A stretch of DNA of 64,000 nt from Polytrichum commune (GCA_950295325.1 OX485809.1:41695081-41759080); one strand, 5' to 3'; positions 23,891 through 35,689 are shown, counted from the first letter of the stretch. The notes: generated by a model not told the origin, from the letters alone. Made by a program: numbers and translations.

Positions 23891-25609
23891 GTAGGGATGG
23901 ACATGGGTAAACGATGAGAGGGCGACCATTTACACTAGAAGTGAGTGATTCAATCACTTTGTCAAAGCTTGAACCACTGTTGGATACATATCAGTTTTTT
24001 CTTAATACTACTTCGGAGTGTGTGAAGATTTTGCATGCTTTTGAAACTTGCATGATACATGTATCTGGAGATGTTTTTGTTCTTGTTTTTGTTGTACGAA
24101 TTGGGTTCAATTACCGTCCAAATCTATGCATACCTACCCCCGTATCAATATCGTGTTAGGATAGTATTGACCCAAGTCTAGGGATTCCACTTCTTGTAAA
24201 TCACTTATACCTCATGTTTTATATATATATATATATTCCAATCAAAACCATTTGTAAGCATACCACTCTTGATCATTTACATATGAACACATCAAATACA
24301 TATACCATAGTATGGTTTATGTTGTTTTCTATCTTTATTCTAACACATCTATTAAAAGTTACAAGATATTTGACATCTTGGGTGAATAGTCTCAACCTTG
24401 TTCTCACTTGTTCTCATCGCTTGTTCCCCATCCATTCCAACACATTTCCTTCAAATCCCTCAATACAAATTTTGTAGGGGCCTCATGTGTATTGGATTCT
24501 TTTTATTTTGAGGATTTTTTTTAACAAAGTATTGCGCACCTTATTCGGTGGAGAGATGAGTCCGCTATAGTCAATTGCAATTTCGGGTGCCCTAAGCACC
24601 AACAAACTAAGTAACCTCTCAACCAACTCGACATCTATGTTGCCTTAATATCTAGGAAGATCTTGTATGGGAACTCAAGGCCCTCATACAATATATATAT
24701 ATATATATATAATTGTTGTTGCCATTGGTGTAAATTATGGTGTTGCTTCATCTCCGAGTTGGTCTAAGTGTATAATCTTAAAGAAAAACACATCAAGAGT
24801 ACATGGTCCCTACAAGACTAATGCCTCCTTTCAAATGTGGGCACCTTAAACGGGTGTGAACATGTCAACTTGCCCCTCCCAAGGACACCATGTGCTTGGT
24901 TTAAAACCAAGATCGGGTGGGCTATGTTGGCATATTGCATTAGAAAATCAGATGTTTGGAAGGTCACCCACCCTTGCACTATTCTCACCTCAGGCAACCT
25001 AGCCTTAAAGTTCCCATGAAGACCATGGGTTTAATCATCAGGGGAGATAGGTGCATGCCAGTTTGTCTGCTATTGTTCAAGGCACTCACCTTTGAGAGGA
25101 TAGAGTAGGTAGTTCTTGAGGGCCCTCAGATTGTCATGATTCTCAATTGATGATTACATGTATTAAGGAGGCTTTGAGCAAATCTAAACTTATGCATAAA
25201 CTACGAACATAAAGAAATTTGAAGTGCACTTCTATCAATAACCCGAGCTATCCAAATGGCATGAACTAGCCTTAAACGAGGATTGAATCTTTTGTTATAT
25301 ACACGTTTTAGTTGCATGCATATATAAATACACTACATTATTTGTGAATAGTACACATCTAGAGTTATTATTTGACCACGTTGCTTCTCAAAGAACATAT
25401 AACTAGAGTTTCCATAATATCCTTTTAGTTTCTTCTCCATAATGAATTAATCTGCAATGTGACCAACCGAGCGTGGCATGTTGTTTGCGGGCCATGCATT
25501 CACATACATATTTAACTTACTCGTCCAACATTGGTTCAAACCTCTCTCCTTGTTGTGTTAAGGAATTAAGAATTTGCACTAAATCCCTAAACAAGCCATA
25601 GAGGAAGGG
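23891..25609. other. No gene; (AT)n tracts
   Basis: Two AT microsatellites (24,217-24,236 and 24,690-24,712). No coding motif is seen. Confidence 0.4.
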
Positions 25610-25672
25610 TATTAGCCAATACGAGCATACCTCTCATTCATTCAACATAAAAACCCTAAAATGTAGCCCCAT
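25610..25672. repeat. Solitary Mutator-type TIR
   Basis: GAGGAAGGGTATTAG followed by CATACCTCTCATTCATTCAA and CATAAAAACCC parallels the left TIR at 42,125. No partner is found downstream. Confidence 0.5.
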
Positions 25673-26519
25673 TGATAGTATGTTTAGTGGGGTAGGGGGG
25701 CCAACATAGGAGGGGATAGATTTGCCTTGTTGTCCAATGTGCACATTGGAATGTCACCGACCTCTCACCACCGATTTTGAATGTTGTAAAATTGGATTGG
25801 TTAAATTTTGTGTCTTAAGATGCCATAGAAGCGAAAGTATATCCATAAATCATAAAAAGCTTTGAGGCAAGGTTTGAAGTAATAAGAAAACAACATTATG
25901 AAGTCAATCACTGCAAAGTACAACAATCTCGGATCCACACCGAGAAGTTCATGGAAATATAATTATTTCCCCGTTGAATTTGATGGTTCAAAATAGACTT
26001 TGAAACACAACTAGTATGTTTAGCACAACACATTAGAGCACATGCCCACAATTAATATGGTAGGATGTGTCATGAATCCAACACCTTGATTCATGGCCCT
26101 TTTAAAATAGCGAGCTCGGTGTATAGGTTGTGCATTGTTATGAAACATAGCGGGGCTTGCAATTGAATTTTCAATTTGTGCCAAAAAAAGAAAAAAACAT
26201 AGCGGGGTAAGATTTGTAGTTTATTTTATTTTTATCAATTGAAACTTGGCCATGATCTTGTTCATTGTGCTTGTGCGTTTGCTCAGCCCGTGGCTTGCGG
26301 GCATAGGAAATCATGCACACTTCCATGCGCCAGCTGTTCCGACAAAGCAAAATAGAGTTCATTTTCACCAATGTCTTTAAGTCGTCTTTCGAAGCCTATT
26401 TTGAAACTTGGGTGAAACTTTTGAGACCTCTTCTTCTTTCCAACTCTCAAGGATTTGAGAGGATTCTAGGATCCAAAAAAGCGTATGTACAAGGGACCCA
26501 CTATCCTAAATCCCGGATG

Positions 26520-26711
26520 GACCTATGCAAGGCTACCTTGGCCCACCCATCCTAGTGGGACAAACTAGAAAGCCATTTTTTCATAGCTTGACACCACTCC
26601 TTGTGGATGATAATTTAAGCATCAAGAAAACTTGGGTGACTTTGTGTTAGTTCTTAGGAACTCAAGGTTTGGGACTTAACCCATGGTTTCATCTACTTTA
26701 CTTTACAAATA
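26520..26711 (+). repeat. Left arm of a long inverted repeat
   Basis: This ~190-bp arm matches the reverse complement of 28,796-28,989: GACCTATGCAA, CTTGGCCCACC, TTAAGCATCAAG, ACTTGGGTGAC, CTCAAGGTT and TTTCATCTACTTTACTTTAC occur in both. The spacer is 2.08 kb. TTCTAGGAT (26,464-26,472) and CTCTAGGAT (29,019-29,027) lie just outside and could be a 9-bp Mutator-type duplication. The outermost ~45 bp of the arms match poorly, however. Confidence 0.6.
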
Positions 26712-26786
26712 ATTCTATTTTCCTTCTAAAATACCTAGTACGAGGGATATAACACCCTAGTGTTGAGTAATGTTATGTTGACTTTG

Positions 26787-27104
26787 CACTAGTAGAAAAC
26801 TATGCGAAAAAATAACCGCATTCGTTTTCCCATTGCAGTCCTTTTGACCAATGTGCTCTGCAGTCGCTAAACGACTGCACATTTTTTTTTGGTATACCAA
26901 TTTGGGGGCTTGTAATATACCGTTGGAAAGGTCTTGAATACACCTTTCCCATAGTATAGTACAAGACCCCCCCCCAAAAAAAAAGGGAGTCGCAAAACGA
27001 ACAAAAAAAATCTTCAGTCGTATACCGACTGCAAATTAGGGTGGTCAAAAAAACCGCAATGAAAAAAGGATTGCGGTTCATATTCACATATTTTTCTACT
27101 AGTG
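26787..27104 (+). mobile_element. 318-bp CACTA-type MITE with TTG duplication
   Basis: The termini are CACTAGTAGAAAACTATG on the left and, in reverse complement, CACTAGTAGAAAAATATG on the right. Homology continues to an ACCGCA block about 30 bp in. The element is flanked by TTG on both sides (26,784-26,786 and 27,105-27,107), the 3-bp duplication typical of CACTA elements. It has a palindromic interior with a GTTGGAAAGGTC/ACCTTTCCCA core and no transposase. It sits inside the spacer of the long inverted repeat. Confidence 0.9.
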
Positions 27105-27376
27105 TTGCCAAAGAAGATTACAAACCTCCAATTCACTAGATCATTGGGCTTGTATGATTCCAACTCCTTATTTGACATGATGGTAAATATTTTGGTGTTT
27201 GATCCCATAGTGCTTCGCTAAAAACCCATGAGAAGAAAACTCTTGTCGATTGGGAGGATCAACTATCAAGTCAAAATAGCTCCGTTTGTTTGTGGGTGCC
27301 ACTAGAGGTTCTATTTGATTTGCCAAATTAAATATCATATTCAAATAGAATCTTTGACGTATTGACTTTTCTATAT

Positions 27377-27425
27377 GGGTTTAGGGTTTAGGGTTATGGG
27401 GTTTAGGGTTTAGGGTTTTAGGGTT
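27377..27425 (+). repeat. Interstitial TTTAGGG telomere-type repeats
   Basis: About seven degenerate units of TTTAGGG occur in a row, with variants TTATGGGG and TTTTAGGG. This is the common plant telomere unit. A short internal block like this may come from repair or be chance-expanded. It does not indicate a chromosome end here. Confidence 0.85.
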
Positions 27426-27540
27426 GAAACCCTATGGGATTGAAACACATAACCTCCCTTCACAATCTTTGCGTGCAAGGTAAGAGCAGAATTACACATT
27501 GTAAACCACAAAGGGGTGTTAAAAACGGGTGACATTATTG

Positions 27541-27930
27541 TAGAGGGGAATTTTATTTATTTTGAAACAAAAGGTCAAAAGGTTGATGCCAAATGCATTA
27601 ATAACCAAGGAAGACACGCCCACTTCAAGGGGAGGCGGAGTCCCTGGGATGTGTCACACAACCACGTAAAGAGTAACGATGAACCAAGTAACAAAGAGCT
27701 CGTCAAGGACAACCCAACAACCCAACAAGCCAGCTAACCAAGGACCACCCTTGACCCCACTGGCCAAGGACAACCCCAAGCCATCAAGAAACCAAACTGA
27801 CAAGCCACTTAGTTACGTTGTTTGTTCCGATTCCAAGTGGTTTGCATCCTATCTCGCCTACAAAGGACGGTCCTAGCTCCCAATGTTCACTTGAAGCCTT
27901 TGAGGAGGGCTTCGGCCGAGTAGAGGGGAG
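27541..27930 (-). mobile_element. LINE 3'-end fragment
   Basis: The minus strand reads ALLKGFK.TLGARTVLCRR followed by TTWNRNKQ, the same C-terminal end as the LINE at 1580-3760. Then come GTCCTTGG-rich 3' sequence and an end in TTTTGTTTCAAAATAAATAAAA. The terminal ATTTGGCATCAACC...TTTCAAAA resembles the short retroposon at 2406-2474. It is 5'-truncated; no target duplication found. Confidence 0.65.
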
Positions 27931-28795
27931 TTATAATCTCATTGTATGGGGCACACATTCACTCTATTCGAGCTCCATAAAATATGGGTCTCACAATAAG
28001 AACTAATACCGTACAATACACAAGGATTTACATAAAAATAGTTGCAACCAAGATTTTATTTGGTCAAAGATTGTCAGATATCGATAGTCGATATATGGAC
28101 TGCACTATACCCAAGCTTTGCCGTTTGAGGAGAGCTTTTCGGGGCACGCCAACAATACAATAGAAGTTGTGACCAGTTGGTGGAATAATTAGACGACCTA
28201 AAAAAACAAAACCATTTTGTTATGGCCAACTTGATGACCAACAATTGATCATGCTCCAAATTCAATGTTTTGCACCTTGACATGTACATGTCAATTTGAT
28301 AAGACATTTGAATGACCTAAAACACTCACATTTATGTAGAGCTTTGCATGGTTTCACGTGCACATGAAAATCATGCGAAAGTGATGTGAAACCTAGCACA
28401 AAATACGACCAATTCCACACAATCAAAACAATTTGTCCAAATATTTTGGAAGAATGTCGAACTCCTTTGAAAGCAAGTCCGCTCTAGTATTGTGCATTGA
28501 CATAGGAGAAATTTAATGGCAATGATTAGGTACACACCCATGCTCGGTTCAAGAAGGTTTTTTTTGCGTAAGTTCGAGTGAGAAAATCATGATTTGTTGG
28601 TGGGAAGGCTTTATGTGGATACAAACAATAGAGGTGATGCATGTGAGAATCAAAGTCCATTTCATTTAATGGCTTTGCTTTATGTGTATATATATATATA
28701 ACAGACGTGGATTTCAAAAAGGGGCTGAGCAGGAGGAGGGCAGAATAGGTCAAGGCTTTATGGGGGCATGGAAATAATGCAATTCATAGAGTCGG

Positions 28796-28989
28796 TATTT
28801 GTAAAGTAAAGTAGATGAAACCATGGGGTCAGTCCCGAACCTTGAGTTTTAGAGAATTAACACAACGTCACCCAAGTCTTCTTGATGCTTAATTTATCAT
28901 ACACAAAGAATTAAGATGGGCTATTAAAAATCAACCTTATGTAGTTTGTTTTACGATGATAGGTGGGCCAAGCCAGCTTTGCATAGGTC
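28796..28989 (-). repeat. Right arm of the long inverted repeat
   Basis: Counterpart of 26,520-26,711. Together the arms and spacer could form a large stem, or be the long TIRs of a Mutator-like element. No transposase is visible in the spacer. Confidence 0.6.
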
Positions 28990-29029
28990 AATCATGGATA
29001 CATGACGTACTATGGTAACTCTAGGATAT

Positions 29030-29540
29030 TTATTGGATAATAAATGGTTATTTTCTTATAAAAACTCTACAAATTTCTTTAGGTTGCATATGAATACATA
29101 TGTTTCTAAAATTTTACACTCTTTATAGTTTTTAGATCTATGTATTTATTGGAAAATTCCCAAGCTATTTAACATACATGAAAGTGTAGCTTTTAGGCTC
29201 AACTACCTTATAGATCTATTACAATAATCTTATGATATGTATTTTCTAGTAATTAATAATGAATAGTAAATATCCTGGATAATAAAAGGCTCATTCCTTA
29301 AGATGACTTTGCAAATTTATGGGTTGCAAATGATTTTTTTTTAAATGAAAAACATTTGTAGACACTTTATAGTTTTCTCATATCTATGGATTATTTTTGA
29401 AAAACATTCCAAGCTATTTAAGATGCCTAAAAGTGTTGTTGTTAGGCTCAACTACCTCATAGTTGGTTGCTATTGCATGAAGCTCCAATCTGTGTCCATC
29501 TCATGCTTTTAGTTTCCATAATTATCTTAGGCTTTGCAAA
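29030..29540 (-). repeat. Inverted relative of the 410-990 tandem array
   Basis: In reverse complement this shows two units with ATAGCTTGG, AACTATAAAG, TGCAACC, GCAAAGT and CCTTTTATTATCC in the order seen at 410-990. The divergence is high. Confidence 0.55.
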
Positions 29541-30137
29541 TTTGCTAGGGTCATGGGGTCAAACAACTAGGAGGTTAGAAATTGACCATATATATGCATG
29601 CAACTCAAATCGACCGCATGTTTTTTTCACAAAGAACCATATTGTAAAATGGAAGTGTGTGGTAGTACCCACAATCCTAGTAGTATAATATGGTGATGGG
29701 TTGGGTGAGTAAACCCATTGCATATTTAAGTTTTTCTTTCTTTCGTAAGAGCCAAATTTGCAATCTCACAATTGAGGCTAATAAAAGAATGGTTCTCAAT
29801 AGGCATATCACCGAGGATTGATATTGTAGGTGATAGGCAAGTTTATTAAAGACAATTCAAATTATGAGCAAAAGTGCCACGTTTAACCTTTCTCATAACC
29901 AAAAATTCTACAACATTACATATGTCACCTCAAAATCAACATTTCGGTCTAAAGTGCCGAACATGCTTATCGCCTATGGTAGTACAAGTTGGATAAGTCA
30001 GTGAGTAACCAAGATAAACGTAAAATTACTTTTCTCAATCATGCACCTATATTTGATTGGCGAGTGGTTAGGTGTAAAACTAAAAGCAAACAATGATAAG
30101 ATGTATGTTCAAAATCCACGCAGTGGATGAGTGGTGG

Positions 30138-30262
30138 CAGGAACGGAGGAGATTAGGGGAGGAGGGTTACATCCGTCAAAACCAACGGTCAAGAAAGCAC
30201 ATGCAACGTGGCCTCACCAGATGCCAGAAGTTGCTTTCATCGCCCATAGACTTCTTCTCGAC
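30138..30262 (+). repeat. Dispersed 125-bp repeat, copy 1
   Basis: It matches 60,983-61,109 in the same orientation at a glance over 85%: GGAGGAGATTAGGGGAGG, GGGTTACATCCGTCAAA, AAAGCACATGCAACGTGG, GCCTCACCAGA, AGTTGCTTTCATC and TAGACTTCTTCTCGA. No terminal structure or coding motif is recognised. It is better conserved than most repeats here, so relatively young. Confidence 0.75.
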
Positions 30263-31766
30263 AAATTGGACTACGAGCTCATAATTGTGTTAATCATTCT
30301 AAATTCAATAGTTGATATAATTATGAAGACCAATATGATCATATATTCAGCTTGGGATCTTCACTTTGATAATGAAAGATATATTCATAGGAGCTCCTAT
30401 GATAATGAGGAAAACGGGCTACAAACACAATTTGGAATTGGCAATCATCGTCACACACTAGTCACACGTTTTGCAAAGTGACTTAAAATTCCCATTTAGA
30501 GTTCCGCTTACCTTAAATGATTGCAATAGGGCGTGATATAAGTTTACAAGGAGGTTGCATGTAGGACCTTTATTCATCTTTCAACTAGCCACCTCTATTC
30601 CATGTTGTATGCATCATCATGTGTCACAATGAAGATCAACAACCTCAATGTTAGTTTCACCTCATGACGCTTGGCGTTCAAGGGCGCTTACTAATATCTA
30701 GGCACGAGTATGTTCAATAGTGTTACGAAATGTATGCTTATGTAACACAATAATGTACAAGTTGATTGAAGTGTACACAGTTGACACTTGGCATTAGTAT
30801 CCTCAAGAGTATCTTCCTCTTGCATACTAAAAATATATATAAATACTTGATACTTGCCATAATTATATTCATTAATATCCTCCCCTTGCATAATAAAACG
30901 TAAAATAATCATCTCATTATCCCAATGCGCTACACTAAATGTCAAAACATAAATAACAATACACTTTAAAAGAGTTTTTATGTTCATGAATAGTATCATA
31001 TTGGCAATTAGCGAACACGACACTTTGAGACCTCTAGGCATCTAGTTACAGGCCCTTTGCAAATAGTGTACGTGACACTAAATACCATAAGTGGTGTGTT
31101 GAACTCCCCACACCTTGTGAAACCCAACAAACAAATGTGTAGAAAGTCATTGTGGTTTTGTGTCACCAACGCTCAATGTTAACCCAACATTATTTGTCCC
31201 TTTTTAGGAGGGATTGGTGGATATATAGCGTGACAATTACTGTCACTTACCAAGTGACTTTTTCCATCCAAGTTTCCATCATCCGTGACAACCTTTCATC
31301 ACAAGTTGCTGACAAGAGGAGGGAGGGTTTCCGCCAACGGATGCGCTCATCCATCATCCATCACAACATTTGTGCACTAACTATCATGCTTAGTGTAGAT
31401 CTCGACCCCCCACCATCGTCCTAATACCTCACCGACCCAACACGGGTACCTAACCAAATGATTCCAACATTTTTGTTAAAACACGGTCACTGCAGCCTCA
31501 AGAATGCACCCCAAGAGAAGAGGTTAGGTTAGGTTAGGTTAGGGTGCGGGGGAGAGCTTGTTATGTTCGATTGTGGGGCACCCTTTTCCTTTTTTCCTTT
31601 TGCCCTTTTTTTCTCTGGTGTGGTTGGACGACGACGACCACCAATAACAACTTAAATGGCCCCCCGTACTTTAGTAAGGGGCTAGGGCTACATAATAAGA
31701 AGTTGTTGTTCCAACGAGAAGTTCTCTTCTCTTCTCTTCTCTTATGAAGAGAACGAACAAAGATGA

Positions 31767-31799
<33 letters not shown>

Positions 31800-32824
31800 C
31801 TTCTGCTTTGTCGTGGGGTGGGGTTTGGAGGAGGATGGCCAAGTAGTTTATTAAATGTGCACCTGGACATGTGGATGGTGGAGAATTGCTGCAGACTGCG
31901 AGCACAAACTTATGACTTCTGTGAGTTGCATGGCCATCATACCCTGCCGGGGCTATGCCGCATCATCATAACCGTATCGTGGATGACACCCATCCATCCA
32001 TCCGTCCATTCGTCCGTCCGTCCATCCTGGTGTCCGCATTGCTCGAGATCTTCCAACTCATCACGCATGTTTGTCAACTTGTTAAGTGTTAGTATTTAGG
32101 GATTGTTAAATCCACCACAACGATGCGTAGCGTGGTCACATGACATGTTGAAATTTGGACTTTCATCGCACACGTGAAGAGGAGCAAGGTATCCATTTTA
32201 TTTTATTTTCCTTCTTACTTTACATCTCGATTTGTAACTAGCTTTTGTTCAAAGTTTGACTGGTTATGAGATCGTGCGATGCGACTCTGTGGTTATATGT
32301 GGATTATAGAAATCGAAGGCGTTGATATGCTGTTTAAGACATATGTGATAGTTTGTGCGAGCTCTCATCGAATATCAAAGGTAAGTTACTCATCTATGAG
32401 ATTAGGACAATGTTTAGCACAAATATATTACAAAGAGGAGGTGACAATGTCGTCATATGTGATAACAATGATAAGATCTTCATGTGGTCAACGTTCTCCC
32501 GAAACATGAACATGTTCAAACGATCATGTTGTAAGCTAATTTAATCTTGTAGTGTAAATTTTAAATGGTATAACACCATGATCTTTTTGAGGACTTGGAT
32601 GCAAGTATACAACACTTGTGCCTTTTGTATGCAAATACAAGCTGTCTATTTGAAAAATCATGTCACATGTGAGTTGTTGTGCTCTGTTTTCTTTAGAATA
32701 GATCAGTAAATGAATATGACTTAACAATCTCCTCGACATGGGATAATGTATAAAGTTCCAACGTTCCAAACCCGTAAATTTTACATATATGATTTACAGA
32801 CTTGACGAGGGTTCGGAGCAGTGC
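30263..32824. other. No gene; microsatellites
   Basis: Contains a short (GGTTA)n block at 31,521-31,540, (CTT)n at 31,771-31,803 and a CATC/CGTC tract at 31,990-32,025. Open frames of 90-116 codons have no conserved motif. Confidence 0.4.
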
Positions 32825-32998
32825 TCGGGGAGAAGTGTCGGTTAGTTACAGATGAACCGGTTGAGTTTAAGAAACAATAACTGGCTGAAGTTGGAGACTT
32901 CAGTAGGAGAATTAGCGTTCATTTTAGAGGAATCTATGGAAGAATATACCTCAGATAATAAAGCAGGAAAAGTAGAAAATGATGTCAACATGTAACCA
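32825..32998 (+). repeat. R1 dispersed coding-like repeat, copy 4
   Basis: The plus strand reads LVTDEPVEFKKQ, stop, LAEVGDFSR and HFRGIYGRIYL, then the GATGTCAACATGTAA block shared with 21.9 kb. Stops break the frame. Confidence 0.6.
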
Positions 32999-33299
32999 TA
33001 GAAATTGTTTATATGACCATACATTAAGCCCTTGGTCTGTTAAGAGTTGAGAATGGGTATTAAAAGAAAACCAGAAGGTACAATTTGATGAAATTATGTT
33101 TTGAATCATTGTAGCTTCACACAATTGGGAGGCCAAATGTAGTTGCTCAAAGAGAAAATGAAATCTCTCACTCTTCACTTTGTATAAAATTTGCATCCTT
33201 ACTCCCATTGTGAAACTTGATTTCATAGTCTTTGGGATTTGCAAATGCTAGACATGATGAGACACATTAGTGAGTTCATCTAATGGTCAACAATACATG

Positions 33300-33300
<1 letters not shown>

Positions 33301-33337
<37 letters not shown>
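33301..33337. repeat. (GA)n microsatellite
   Basis: GGAGAG followed by uninterrupted GA. It is followed directly by TTTGCCTCTCATCCATCCA, a Mutator-type TIR block, so the tract probably grew from the GGAGAGAGG terminus of such an element. Confidence 0.9.
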
Positions 33338-33341
<4 letters not shown>

Positions 33342-33420
33342 CCTCTCATCCATCCATGTTAAAACCAATTTGCCATGTAAAAAGTTTTTTAAGTCAGTCC
33401 ATCCTCATTGTGTTGAGTTA

Positions 33421-34690
33421 GGGCTGGTCTACACTACGGTGGAGAAGGCCTCCGGTCGGTCAAGAATGCTTGGCCAAGACATGGTTATATGAGGCAAATG
33501 GTGGATGTGCCGGAGAAGAATTAAAGGCAATAAAATATTTCTTAAGGAGTCTTGACTGGTTGAAGTCTAAACACCTAGAGGAGAAGTCCACCGGAGAAGT
33601 CCACCGGTGAAGAGAAGTTCACCTAATGGTGAAGATTTTTTGTGATAAAAAACCATAATTCTCTACATTCACATTGTATCAAAAGATTTCAACAAGAATT
33701 GTGTTCATAAGAATTGTGTAATATAATGTTCAATTTTATTCAAAAGATAATGAAAATTGCCAAATTGCCAATTGTCAAGTTTGGCCCATGTAGGAAATAA
33801 ATGTCTCCTTGGGTGTTTAAGAATGAAGAGGGGAAAACCCATACACATTGGACAAAGCACTACTCTTTGGTATTATTTAAGACATGCTCTCCTCTTAATC
33901 ATCCTCATCAATTTCTCTCTTCTTATCTTTGATCTTCAATCATGGATAATCGAAGAAGAGAGATTTTGTGCTCTCTTATGATCTTTATGGTTTTGAAGTA
34001 TTTTATCGTTTCAACTATGGCGATACAAAAAACCATCATGTATCACCATAATGCTTCAATTATGATGATCGGCCGTTCCACAATTTCTACATCATTCTCT
34101 TCCTCTATCTCTCTTCCTCCTTCAAACTCTTCCCTCAAATTCTTTGCAAGTGGAGAAGGGTGTTGAACATAAGCCCTAAAAGCACTTCCTTGAAATTGCC
34201 TTGAGGGCTCAAAATAATTCTCACTACCAATGAGGTCATCCTCATCTTGGCTACTACCAAACTGAAATTGTGAGTAACTAGCCATTGCGAAAAAAAATTG
34301 CACAAAAAAAAATCGCTAAGGAGCTACTACAACAAAGAGAGAGAGAGAGAGAGAGAGAAGCTTGCCAACACCTTAGGTTTTGAAAAAAACCAGATCTAAA
34401 ATCTACAGTCCATATCTGTTTTTGAAAATTAATTTTTTATTGAGTTGGGCTTCTCCGGCCTCTTGAGGTCGGACAAGAAACTCCTCCTCCGGAGAAGCCC
34501 AACTCCAAAAAGTGCCGCCATGTAGGCGGCCATGTCATTTTATCATCCATGAGAAAAGTTCTCCACCATTGTTTTCTTCACCTAGTGTAAACACCCACCG
34601 GTCAAGAGTTGCCTTTTCGACCAATCACAATTGAGAAACGCCCTTATTTTCATGACCGGTGGACTTCTCCATTGTAGTGTAAACCGGCCC
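33421..34690. mobile_element. 1.27-kb PIF/Harbinger-type element with TTA duplication
   Basis: The left end GGGCTGGTCTACACTAC and the right end (reverse complement GGGCCGGTTTACACTAC) agree over 37 bp at about 31 positions. Both are flanked by TTA (33,418-33,420 and 34,691-34,693). The 3-bp TTA target and GGG terminus are typical of PIF/Harbinger. Two open frames run toward each other from the two ends and overlap in the middle (33,942-34,166 plus; 34,043-34,285 minus). The element is too short for a full DDE transposase, so it is non-autonomous, probably by internal deletion. Confidence 0.85.
34043..34285 (-). CDS. 81-codon open frame inside the PIF/Harbinger element
   Basis: From an ATG at 34,285 the frame reads MASYSQFQFGSSQDEDDLIG, then further acidic and polar residues including EEFEGGREIEEENDVEIVE. 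Its composition looks like a real protein N-terminus. PIF/Harbinger elements usually carry a second, Myb-like ORF with a disordered acidic leader, and this could be its start. That is inference, as no Myb helix is present. It stops near the centre of the element where the opposing frame overlaps, so it would be truncated. Confidence 0.35.
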   Translation of the reverse strand: MASYSQFQFGSSQDEDDLIGSENYFEPSRQFQGSAFRAYVQHPSPLAKNLREEFEGGREIEEENDVEIVERPIIIIEALW

Positions 34691-34693
34691 TTA

Positions 34694-35179
34694 GACTACT
34701 TTAAGACAATTAGAGAGCTTGATATGGCACCAAATAAACTAAAAAAAACTAACATTTGAACCTCATCAATTGCAATGCCGTGTTGTGTGTACCCAAGCAT
34801 CAATGGTGAAATTCCCTGGATCTATGACATTCTTAGAAATAAAACCTCACGAGGAGACAATTTGACCATTAACGCTATGGTCAAGTGATGAACATGAACT
34901 TACCGGGATAAGCTCTAAAGACCTTGAATCGGTCTCGTCCAAGTTATTTGAGACGAATTGACCACAAACCTAAGTTATAGGGATCATGATTTTCAAGCTT
35001 CTCCTCATTCTTGAGACAATTAAAAAGGATTCATTTCAATGCTAAAAACCGCATGAGTCCGTGGGGGACTTGATCAAGAGAGATTGACATGTTGTTTTGG
35101 GTGCAGCTAGTGGAACCAAACCACACCAATACATGTAACAAACCTAACCATGATCCACTAAGCCGATGTTAGATGCCCT
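34694..35179. other. No gene recognised
   Basis: Short spacer between the Harbinger-type element and a LINE fragment. Confidence 0.4.
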
Positions 35180-35460
35180 AATATTCCAATGCATTATTCT
35201 AATGTTGTATGTATGGTAGAGGAGTTTTCTCCTTCCCAGATTTTGTCATATTTGCCAATCGTGTCATCATAGATGACCGTTTCTCTGCCTCTTTCCATGT
35301 CGCACATCCCACGCCATTTTAGCAGACTGAAGCAAACCATGCCAAATAATTTGATGTGTCTTGTACACACCCATCTAGTATTATTGAACGTGAAGCCATT
35401 CCTCTCAACCCAAATGATGCATAAGATAATGCCTCTCAATATATAGCAGCCAAAGTTTAG
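35180..35460 (-). mobile_element. LINE ORF2 C-terminal fragment (zf-RVT type)
   Basis: The minus strand reads CYILRGIILCIIWVERNGFT, then FNNTRW, LFGMVC and IGKYDKIWEG. The L.RG..L..IW..RN...F...RW pattern is the well-known tail of plant LINE reverse transcriptases. It is a fragment with no RT core, ending next to a Mutator-type TIR. Confidence 0.65.
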
Positions 35461-35477
35461 TGGTTTTGCTAAGAGAG

Positions 35478-35553
35478 ATGGGGTTTTCTGTCAAGTTTTA
35501 ATGTTGGATGGATGAGAGGTACGCTTGTATCCAACAATTCCCTCTCAACCCCA
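35478..35553. repeat. Mutator-type TIR, right-end orientation
   Basis: GTTGGATGGATGAGAGGTAC followed by CAATTCCCTCTCAACC is the mirror of the TIR at 42,125. Its partner may be the block after the (GA)n at 33,337, but the flanking 9-mers match poorly. Confidence 0.5.
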
Positions 35554-35689
35554 CAATAGGGCCACACTTATTATACCGGAGAGGCCTGAAGAATTTCAGG
35601 AAAATCGTCCATCCACCAAACGTCATTCATCCATGCGTGGGCTTCCGAGGGGCTGGGGAGGAGTTCAGTCGTCAGCCTGTTATGGGCCT

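Noticed and set aside
23569-23910. A 113-codon plus-strand frame
   Set aside because: It lies inside MITE M3 and is not kept open in the other copy at 59.4 kb.
31561-31905. A 114-codon minus-strand frame with a poly-Glu run
   Set aside because: It is produced by the (CTT)n microsatellite at 31,771-31,803.
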